NCBI GenBank assembly: GCA_023150495.1
Contig: JAKLKT010000106.1
Span: 1 to 10,512 of the forward strand
Reading direction: 5' to 3'
DNA from: Planctomycetota bacterium
Lineage (GTDB): Bacteria > Planctomycetota > PLA2
Length of the DNA stretch: 10,512 nt
Both the position numbers and the translations under genes were made by a program. Shown here in pieces: positions 5,486 to 10,512 of this stretch; position 1 is the first letter of the stretch; the number at the start of each line of letters is the position of its first letter. The notes under the pieces were generated by a model, which was not told the origin of the DNA, did no database searches, and was given only the letters and a program-made list of their open reading frames with translations.

Positions 5486-6783
5486 TCCGAGATCGACGCG
5501 ACGCGCTGGAGGACGAACGACGCGTCCACGCGGACGCGGGAGCATTCCTCGGGCGCGCCGAAGGACACGTTCTCGAGCAGCCGCTCGAGCACCATGTGCA
5601 GGCGGCGCGCGCCGATGTCGCTCTTCTCGGTGTTGAGCCGCTGCGCGAGCGCCGCGATCTCCTCCACGCCGTCCGGCGTGAACTCGAGGTCCACGCCGTC
5701 CGTCGCGAGCATCGCCTTGTACTGCCTCACGAGCGAGTTCTCGGGCTCGGTCAGGATCCGCGCGAAGTCGTCCGCCTTCAGCGGTTCGAGCGTCACGCGC
5801 AGCGGGAAGCGGCCCTGGAGCTCCGGGATCAGGTCCTCCGGCCGCGCGTTGTGGAACGCCCCCGCGCCGATGAAGAGCACGTGGTCGGTCCGCACCGGCC
5901 CGTAGCGCGTCTGCACCGTGCACCCCTCGACGAGCGGCAGCAGGTCGCGCTGCACGCCGCCACGCGAGACGTCGGGCCCGTGCGTCGTGGCCGCGCCGAC
6001 GATCTTGTCCATCTCGTCGAGGAAGACGATCCCCGTCTCCTCGACGCGCCGGATCGCCTCGGCATTCACGGCCTCCTTGTCGAGCAGCCGCTCCGCCTCG
6101 CGCGCCTCGAGCGCCTCGCGCGCCCGCGCGACCGGCATGGTCCGCTGGACGAGCCGCGGCGGCGCGACGCGGTCGAGGAACGCCTCCATGTCGATCCCCA
6201 TCTGCTCGACGCCCATCGCGCCGTAGACGTCCATCGACCCGGCGCCCCGCGCCTCGATCGCGAGCGAGATCCGCTCGCGGTCGAAGTCGCCCCCGCGCAG
6301 CCGGCCGCGCAGCTCCTCCCGCCGCCGGCGCCGCTCCGCCCGCTCCGCGTCGTCCGCGGTGAACGGCGCCTCGCCGGCGAGGATGTCGAGGAGCCGCTCC
6401 TCGGCCGCCTCCTTCGCCTTCTCGCGGACCTTCGCCTGCTCCTCGGCCTTCACGAGCGCGACGCCGATCTCGACGAGATCGCGCGCGATCGTGTCCACGT
6501 CGCGGCCGTAGTAGCCGACCTCCGTGTACTTCGTCGCCTCGACCTTGAGGAAGGGCGCCTTGAGGAGCGCGGCCATCCGCCGCGCGATCTCGGTCTTCCC
6601 GACGCCGGTCGGCCCCGCGAGGATGATGTTCTTCGGGAGGATGTCCTTCCGGAGCCCCTCGTCGAGCCGCTGCCGGCGGATGCGGTTCCGGATCGCGACG
6701 GCGATCGCGCGCTTCGCGTCCTTCTGCCCGATGATGAAGCGGTCGAGGTGGGCGACGACCTGGCGCGGCGTGAGCTCTTCCAC
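5482..6783 (-). CDS. hslU: ATP-dependent unfoldase HslU (ClpY), lacking the usual C-terminal tail
   Basis: HslU is the hexameric AAA+ unfoldase that feeds proteins to the HslV peptidase. The protein has 433 residues (E. coli 443): Walker A GPTGVGKT at 57-64; an I-domain (about 110-240) rich in Ala, Glu and Arg; Walker B IVFLDE at 252-257; DVSRGGVQRDLLPLVEG (271-287); and sensor-2 GARRLHMVLER (391-401). Two oddities: the pore loop is GYYG (90-93) instead of the near-universal GYVG, and the chain stops at VASISE, before the DLSRYIL-like tail that inserts into HslV and activates it. The other two frames past the stop do not encode such a tail. hslV is not beside it. Start: GTG at 6783, giving the family N-terminus MEELTPRQVV. 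No clear Shine-Dalgarno site is seen, but GATAGT lies 9 bases upstream. Confidence 0.95.
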   Translation of the reverse strand: MEELTPRQVVAHLDRFIIGQKDAKRAIAVAIRNRIRRQRLDEGLRKDILPKNIILAGPTGVGKTEIARRMAALLKAPFLKVEATKYTEVGYYGRDVDTIARDLVEIGVALVKAEEQAKVREKAKEAAEERLLDILAGEAPFTADDAERAERRRRREELRGRLRGGDFDRERISLAIEARGAGSMDVYGAMGVEQMGIDMEAFLDRVAPPRLVQRTMPVARAREALEAREAERLLDKEAVNAEAIRRVEETGIVFLDEMDKIVGAATTHGPDVSRGGVQRDLLPLVEGCTVQTRYGPVRTDHVLFIGAGAFHNARPEDLIPELQGRFPLRVTLEPLKADDFARILTEPENSLVRQYKAMLATDGVDLEFTPDGVEEIAALAQRLNTEKSDIGARRLHMVLERLLENVSFGAPEECSRVRVDASFVLQRVASISE

Positions 6784-6848
6784 GCGGAAGAGACTATCAG
6801 AGCACGAAGGGGAGGGGCCCGGGGAACCCCGGCGCGACGGGCCCGGTC
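6784..6848 (-). other. Gap between the coiled-coil lipoprotein gene and hslU with a small GC hairpin
   Basis: On the minus strand this 65-base gap follows the lipoprotein stop. It holds a short inverted repeat (CCGGG 6819-6823, CCCGG 6828-6832, loop of four) flanked by two GGGCCC palindromes that could pair instead. GATAGT (6798-6793) ends 9 bases before the hslU GTG and resembles a -10 box, but no -35 match is found 16-18 bases above it. Confidence 0.3.
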
Positions 6849-7310
6849 CTACTCTGCCGCGGGCTGCCCGGTCGAGACGAGCGCGGCGCGCTTCGCCTCC
6901 GCGGCCCGGAGCTGCTCCTCGAGCTCGGCGATCGCCTTCCTCTCCGCATCGAGCTCCGCCTGCAGGCGCGCGGCCTCCGCCTTCGCGTCGGCGAGCGCCT
7001 TCCCGAGCCCCTCGCGCCGCTCCCCGGCGACCTTCACGTCGCGCTCGAGACGCACGGCCTCCCCGCGCAGCACGTCATACTCGCCATAGAGCCGGTCCCG
7101 GTCCTGCTCCATGGCGAGCAGCTCCTTCGAGAGCGCGTCCGCCTTGCGCTTCTGCTGCTCGTAACGGTCCTCGAGATCCTCGGCGCGGATCCTCTCGTTC
7201 TCCGCGCGGAACTGGAGCTTCTCGCGCTCGAGCAGGTTCAGCTCCTTCCGGCTCGCGCACGCCGCGAGCAGACAGAAGACGAGCACCCCTGCCCGACCCA
7301 TGACCGCCAT
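6849..7310 (-). CDS. Small coiled-coil lipoprotein
   Basis: I do not recognise a named family. From the ATG at 7310 the protein has 153 residues. The N-terminus is a lipoprotein signal: a hydrophobic run GVLVFCLLAAC with lipobox LAAC, giving the lipidated cysteine at residue 18, followed by Ala-Ser-Arg. From about residue 21 to 140 the chain is almost all charged and Leu/Ala-rich heptads (ELNLLEREKLQFRAENERI, then RLQAELDAERKAIAELEEQ), a long coiled coil without Pro or Gly-rich breaks. It ends in a short tail, STGQPAAE. It probably sits on a membrane and reaches into the periplasm as a rod. Start choice: AGAGG lies 4 bases before ATG 7310. An ATG at 7301 fits a leaderless transcript instead, because CATAAT (7314-7309) lies 7 bases upstream of it. 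Both keep the lipobox. The longer open frame to 7757 overlaps ndk and is rejected. Confidence 0.78.
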   Translation of the reverse strand: MAVMGRAGVLVFCLLAACASRKELNLLEREKLQFRAENERIRAEDLEDRYEQQKRKADALSKELLAMEQDRDRLYGEYDVLRGEAVRLERDVKVAGERREGLGKALADAKAEAARLQAELDAERKAIAELEEQLRAAEAKRAALVSTGQPAAE

Positions 7311-7373
7311 TATGCCTCTAAACCGCATGGGGAACCGCCTCCGAAGGGGCCATCCCCTGTATCGGCCGGTTCT

Positions 7374-7402
7374 TTGCCATTCCTCTGGGGGAAGGCGACA
7401 AT
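7374..7402 (+). promoter_or_regulatory. Candidate sigma-70-type promoter for ndk
   Basis: TTGCCA (7374-7379, five of six matches to TTGACA) and GACAAT (7397-7402, four of six to TATAAT) are separated by exactly 17 bases. The expected start point, about 7 bases after the -10, falls at 7408-7410, only 3-5 bases before the ndk ATG at 7413. This is the best promoter match found in the window. Confidence 0.55.
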
Positions 7403-7412
7403 CCGTCGCTCC

Positions 7413-7871
7413 ATGGAACGCACCCTCCTGCTCCTGAAGCCGGACGCCCTCCAGCGGGGCCTCGCGGGCCGGATCCTCGCCCGTTTCGAGGACAAGGGCC
7501 TCCAGGTCCTCGCTCTCAAAGTGATGCGGATGACGCCCGAGCTGGCGGCGCGCCACTATGCCGCCCACACCCAGAAACCCTTCTACAAGGGCCTCGTGGC
7601 GTACATGACCTCCTCCCCGCTCGTGGCCGCGGTCCTCGAGGGGCCCCGCGCCGTCGAGACGACGCGGCGGCTCATGGGCGCGACGTTCGGGTGGAAGGCG
7701 GAGCCGGGCACGATCCGGGGCGACTTCTCGAACTCGACTTCCTACAACCTCGTCCACGGCTCGGACTCGCCCGAGTCCGCGGCGAAGGAGATCGCGCTCT
7801 TCTTCAGGCCGGAGGAGATCGCGGCGTACGAGCGGACGTCCGACCGCTGGCTCATCAGCGAAGACGACTAG
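7413..7871 (+). CDS. ndk: Nucleoside diphosphate kinase
   Basis: Ndk moves the gamma-phosphate from ATP to other nucleoside diphosphates through a phosphohistidine, balancing NTP and dNTP pools in the cytosol. The 152-residue protein carries the family start ERTLLLLKPDALQRG (ATP-site Lys9), GTIRGDF (99-105) and the active-site segment NLVHGSDSPESAAKEI, with the catalytic His at 115. The stretch TFGWKAEPGTIRGDFSNST (91-109) differs from the common bacterial 'NP-AAPGTIRGDFA' form, but no catalytic residue is lost. Start: the ATG at 7413 matches the family N-terminus; an in-frame TTG at 7374 would add 13 unrelated residues and overlaps the -35 box. There is no Shine-Dalgarno site, and the promoter upstream predicts an almost leaderless mRNA. 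An NFACT gene follows after 21 bases in the same direction. Confidence 0.97.
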   Translation: MERTLLLLKPDALQRGLAGRILARFEDKGLQVLALKVMRMTPELAARHYAAHTQKPFYKGLVAYMTSSPLVAAVLEGPRAVETTRRLMGATFGWKAEPGTIRGDFSNSTSYNLVHGSDSPESAAKEIALFFRPEEIAAYERTSDRWLISEDD

Positions 7872-7892
7872 GGCCGAGGGGGGCGCGGGGGG

Positions 7893-9218
7893 ATGCGGAT
7901 CCCGCTCCGTGACCTCAGGCGCGCCGTGGAGGAGCTGTCACTCCTCCGCGGCCGGTTCATCGACAACGTCTACCAGTGCGGCCCGCGCACGTTCCTGCTG
8001 AAGCTGAAGCCCGAGACGCTGCTCATCGACCTCGAGCCGAACCGCGCCCGCGTGCTCGTGACCGACGCGCCGCCAGCCGTGCCCGAGAAGCCGCCGGTCT
8101 TCGGGTCGATCCTCCGCTCGGCGCTCCGGGGCGGCCGGATCGAGGGGATCTCGCTCCTCGGGGAGGACCGGGTCGTCGCGATCGACGTGGACTGCCACGG
8201 AAGAAGGCGCCTCGTCGTCGAGGCGTTCGCCCGCCACGGGAACCTCCTGCTCCTCGACGCGGACGGGACCGTGGTGCGCGTGCTCGACGGCGACGCCGCC
8301 CGCCACCGGGGCAACCCCGTCGGAGCGGTCTACGCCCCCCCCGCCCCCCCCAGGATCCCGCCGGAGGAGTCGCTCCTCCCTCCGGACCTCCCGGACGCCC
8401 CGTTCGCGAGCAACCTCGCCCTCGACCGGCTCGCCCGTGAGGAGACGCAGGAGGCAAGGGAGGAGGTCCGGGAGAAGGCCGACGAGAAGGCCCTCGACCG
8501 GCTCCGGAAGGCCATCGCGGCGGTCGAGCGGGACATCTCGGGACTCCCCGACCCGGCGGCTCTCCGGAAGCAGGGGGAGGTCCTCGTCGCCGGGTACGGC
8601 GAGCTGCGGCAGGGGATGAAGGCGTTCGAGGGGGTTCCTCTGGATCCGAAGCTATCGCCGCAGGAGAACGTCGACCGGGCCTTCGAGGCCGCCCGGAAGG
8701 CCGAGCGGGCCCGTCCCGCGCTCGAGGAGCGCCTCGCCGCGCTGAAGGGCCTCCTCGCGCGCGCGGAGGCGGGCGAGGCCCTCCCGGAAGCCCTGCCGGT
8801 GAGCCGGAAGGGGAAGCCGGAGGAGCCCCGAAAGCCCTACAAGGTCTTCCGTAGCGCCGACGGGCGGCGGATCCTCGTCGGCAAGGGGGGGAAGGACAAC
8901 GACGAGACGACCCTGCGGGTGGCGGGGCCCCACGACCTGTTCCTCCACACCCGGGGGTGCCCGGGGGCGCACGTGATCGTCCCGCTGGAGCGGGGGGAAC
9001 AGGTGCCGGAGCAGACGCTTCTCGACGCCGCTACGCTCGCGCTCCACTACTCGAAGATGCGGACGGCCACGGCGGCGGAGATCACCTACACCCACCGCCG
9101 GAACGTCTCGAAGCCGAAGGGGGCAAAGCCCGGGCTCGTCCAGGTGAGGGAGGAGAAGGTCCTGAGGCTCCGTCGGGAGGCGGACCGCCTTGCCCGGCTG
9201 CTCATGAGCGCGGAATAG
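7893..9218 (+). CDS. NFACT family protein, compact RqcH/Rqc2-like
   Basis: NFACT proteins (RqcH in Bacillus, Rqc2 in yeast, NEMF in mammals) bind split 50S/60S subunits carrying stalled peptidyl-tRNA and recruit tRNA to add alanine-rich tails. The 441-residue protein has an NFACT-N domain (1-150) with the GEDRVVAID segment (90-98), whose Asp92-Arg93 aligns with the DR pair needed for tRNA handling in RqcH. Coiled-coil regions follow (about 180-215 and 258-292, with SPQENVDRAFEAARKAERA at 255-273). The NFACT-R domain (about 316-420) ends in VSKPKGAKPGLV (405-416). Bacillus RqcH has about 570 residues. Here the helix-hairpin-helix region between NFACT-N and the coiled coil is replaced by a short proline-rich linker (APPAPPRIPPEE, 148-159). 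It probably shares a transcript with ndk. The purine-rich GAGGGGGG about 12-17 bases before the ATG is only a weak ribosome site. Confidence 0.9.
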   Translation: MRIPLRDLRRAVEELSLLRGRFIDNVYQCGPRTFLLKLKPETLLIDLEPNRARVLVTDAPPAVPEKPPVFGSILRSALRGGRIEGISLLGEDRVVAIDVDCHGRRRLVVEAFARHGNLLLLDADGTVVRVLDGDAARHRGNPVGAVYAPPAPPRIPPEESLLPPDLPDAPFASNLALDRLAREETQEAREEVREKADEKALDRLRKAIAAVERDISGLPDPAALRKQGEVLVAGYGELRQGMKAFEGVPLDPKLSPQENVDRAFEAARKAERARPALEERLAALKGLLARAEAGEALPEALPVSRKGKPEEPRKPYKVFRSADGRRILVGKGGKDNDETTLRVAGPHDLFLHTRGCPGAHVIVPLERGEQVPEQTLLDAATLALHYSKMRTATAAEITYTHRRNVSKPKGAKPGLVQVREEKVLRLRREADRLARLLMSAE

Positions 9219-9283
9219 GCCGCGGGGGGGCTCCGGGGGCCCGGAATGACGCGCTCGTGACAGGCTCCCCCCATCCTTCCGGG

Positions 9284-10444
9284 ATGCGCCGCTGGCCCCT
9301 CGCCGCCCTGCTTGCCCTCATCGCCGGATGCCACGGCCTCTTCGGCGACCGGACGGACGAGGGGGACAAGGAGATCGCGAGCTTCGCCGAGGCGAGGCAG
9401 CGGGCGGCCACCTTCTACGACGGCGGCGACTTCGTCCGGGCGGCGGCCCAGTACAAGGAGGCCCTCGCGATCCGCAAGGACCACTTCATGTGCCGGCTCG
9501 GGCTCGCGTACAGCCTGATGTTCATCAACCAGCCCTCCTCGCTCGGCGACGCCGCGAAGGAGTTCGTCGCGATCGGCGAGCGCCGCGACCCGAGGGAGGA
9601 GGTGAAGCGCGTCTACGGGCTCGGCCTCACCTACAGGACGCTCGGCGCCCACTACCAGAGGCGGTCCCGGCTCCGGGAGTCGAAGGGGCAGATCAAGGGG
9701 GCCGCCGAGGACGCCGCGCTCTCGCGGGAGTACGCGGCGAAGGGCATCGTGCAGCTGAAGCGCGTCATGGAGATCGACACGGTGCTCGCGCAGGCGCAGG
9801 AGGCGGAGGCGAAGCGGAAGGGGGCCGACCCCGCGGCGCTCACCCCCTACCGCGTGAGCGCCTCGCTCACGCCGGACGCGCACATCGGGATCGCGCACTG
9901 CGAGATCCTCCTCATGGACCCGAGCCGGCCGGAGGAGCTCCAGGGCCACGTGGAGCAGGCGAGGGCGAACCTCCAGAAGTACGCGGAGATCGCGGCGAAC
10001 GCGCGGCAGTTCTGGCAGCTGCGCCGCGAGGCGCTCCTCGTCATCGACCCGATGCAGGAGCAGTCGCAATCGCTCTCGAACGACGCCGCGCTCCGGAAGC
10101 GCTACGAGGAGAACATCGCGAACACGATCAAGAAGGAGGTCGCGGTCCGGCGCGCGCTCTTCGAGACCCTCGTCTACGTGAACCGCTTCCCGGAGGCGAT
10201 CGCCGAGGCGAACACGATCCTCTCCCTCGAACCCGGGCTCGACCAGGTCGTGTACGAGCGCGCGAGGGCACATCTCTTCCTGAAGCCGCCGGACCGCCGC
10301 GCGGCCCTCAAGGACCTGAAGGAGTACCGCTCGCGGCTCCCGGTCGGGAAGCTCACGGACGAGATGGTGCAGGTGAACCGCGCGATCAAGCAGCTCGAGA
10401 AGGAGATCGAGGCCGAGCCCGCCCCGGCCGCGCCGGGCGGCTAG
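9284..10444 (+). CDS. TPR-containing lipoprotein
   Basis: No specific family is recognised. The 386-residue protein opens with a lipoprotein signal: Arg-Arg, a hydrophobic run PLAALLALIAGC and lipobox IAGC with the modified Cys at 16. TPR-like helical pairs are clear at about 41-74 (ATFYDGGDFVRAAAQYKEAL, then HFMCRLGLAYSLM) and about 290-333 (LVYVNRFPEAIAEANTILSL, then VYERARAHLFL). The middle (100-285) is helical and rich in charged residues and may hold diverged repeats. The C-terminus is a charged helix and an Ala-Pro tail ending PGG. It is likely a periplasm-facing scaffold on a membrane. Start: the ATG at 9284 begins the signal peptide; the open frame back to 8957 overlaps the NFACT gene and is discarded. 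It lies 65 bases after the NFACT stop, in the same direction. No ribosome site of standard form is seen. Confidence 0.88.
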   Translation: MRRWPLAALLALIAGCHGLFGDRTDEGDKEIASFAEARQRAATFYDGGDFVRAAAQYKEALAIRKDHFMCRLGLAYSLMFINQPSSLGDAAKEFVAIGERRDPREEVKRVYGLGLTYRTLGAHYQRRSRLRESKGQIKGAAEDAALSREYAAKGIVQLKRVMEIDTVLAQAQEAEAKRKGADPAALTPYRVSASLTPDAHIGIAHCEILLMDPSRPEELQGHVEQARANLQKYAEIAANARQFWQLRREALLVIDPMQEQSQSLSNDAALRKRYEENIANTIKKEVAVRRALFETLVYVNRFPEAIAEANTILSLEPGLDQVVYERARAHLFLKPPDRRAALKDLKEYRSRLPVGKLTDEMVQVNRAIKQLEKEIEAEPAPAAPGG

Positions 10445-10453
10445 CCGCCCGGC
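10432..10453. terminator. Perfect 22-base palindrome centred on facing stop codons
   Basis: The arm GCCGGGCGG (10432-10440) and its exact complement (10445-10453) flank CTAG, giving a 9-bp stem with a four-base loop on either strand. The plus TAG (10442-10444) ends the TPR gene; the minus TAG (10443-10441) ends a convergent open frame. No T-run follows. It may act as a shared, bidirectional 3'-end structure. Confidence 0.6.
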
Positions 10454-10512
10454 CTCTCCCGCACGCTGTTCGAGCGGACCGGATCGAGGAAGAGGCGCTC
10501 GGGATCGACCTC
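10441..10512 (-). CDS. C-terminal end of an unidentified minus-strand gene (partial)
   Basis: The last 23 codons of an open minus-strand frame run from the right edge to a TAG at 10443-10441: EVDPERLFLDPVRSNSVRERPGG. GC at third codon positions is very high (21 of 23), but this alone does not prove coding in such DNA, since the plus strand here is also GC3-rich. The minus translation is balanced in acidic, basic and hydrophobic residues, unlike the Arg/Ser-rich plus reading. Too little remains to assign a family. If real, its stop overlaps the TPR gene stop by two bases within CTAG. Confidence 0.45.
   Translation of the reverse strand, partial: EVDPERLFLDPVRSNSVRERPGG

Noticed and set aside
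3054..5636. Plus-strand open frame of 860 codons opposite aspS and across the kinase gene
   Set aside because: Overlaps three genes supported by homology; Arg/Ala/Glu/Leu repeats reflect antisense reading of GC-rich codons.
5233..7089. Plus-strand open frame of 618 codons opposite hslU
   Set aside because: Antisense shadow of hslU and the coiled-coil lipoprotein gene, with no recognisable motif.
7311..7757. N-terminal extension of the coiled-coil lipoprotein
   Set aside because: It would run antisense through ndk and put the lipoprotein signal in the middle of the chain.
8957..9283. N-terminal extension of the TPR lipoprotein
   Set aside because: It overlaps the NFACT-R coding region in another frame and precedes a clear signal peptide beginning at 9284.
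9219..9283. Promoter before the TPR lipoprotein (GTGACA at 9257-9262)
   Set aside because: A good -35-like hexamer, but no acceptable -10 lies 16-18 bases downstream.
1..10512. Defence island, CRISPR array, mobile element or biosynthetic cluster
   Set aside because: All gene space is taken by housekeeping or lipoprotein genes; no direct repeat array, transposase or terminal inverted repeats were seen.

Overview
This is a very GC-rich stretch (roughly 70% by eye, no exact count) with almost every third codon position G or C. The gene set is mostly housekeeping plus two lipoproteins whose lipobox signals imply a diderm bacterium. Nothing here fixes the phylum. No rRNA, tRNA, CRISPR array, insertion sequence or other mobile element is visible. 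No gene-free stretch exceeds about 155 bases.

Layout. (1) 2-478, plus strand: C-terminal end of a protein with a CBS and an RCK-C/TrkA-C domain, most likely a ClC-type chloride channel. It converges on (2) a minus-strand translation operon read from right to left: aspS (4862-3111), thrS (3025-1179) and infC (1165-632). infC appears to start at the rare codon ATT, 13 bases after the thrS stop, with its Shine-Dalgarno sequence fused to that stop. thrS is broken: about 82 bases coding for class II motif 1 are missing and the frame changes at about 2179-2191. (3) Divergent from aspS is a small P-loop kinase of the topology-modulation (FlaR-like) type (4967-5479, plus). (4) Tail to tail with it, two bases away, is hslU (6783-5482, minus), followed upstream by a small coiled-coil lipoprotein gene (7310-6849, minus). 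(5) Divergent from these is a plus-strand set: ndk (7413-7871), a compact NFACT/RqcH-like gene (7893-9218) and a TPR lipoprotein (9284-10444). (6) At the right edge the last 23 codons of a minus-strand gene appear to end inside the same palindrome that carries the TPR gene stop codon.

How the genes work together: aspS, thrS and infC charge tRNAs and start translation, and an NFACT protein would rescue stalled ribosomes. HslU is normally the unfoldase of the HslUV protease, but this copy ends before the C-terminal tail that engages HslV, and no hslV lies beside it. Several genes lack a recognisable Shine-Dalgarno site and instead have a -10-like hexamer just upstream of the start codon, which suggests leaderless or near-leaderless transcripts.

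I see no clearly undescribed multi-gene system. The strongest points are the ATT start of infC, the disrupted thrS, the tail-less HslU with an altered pore motif, the NFACT protein without its usual middle domain, and the palindromes on convergent stop codons.
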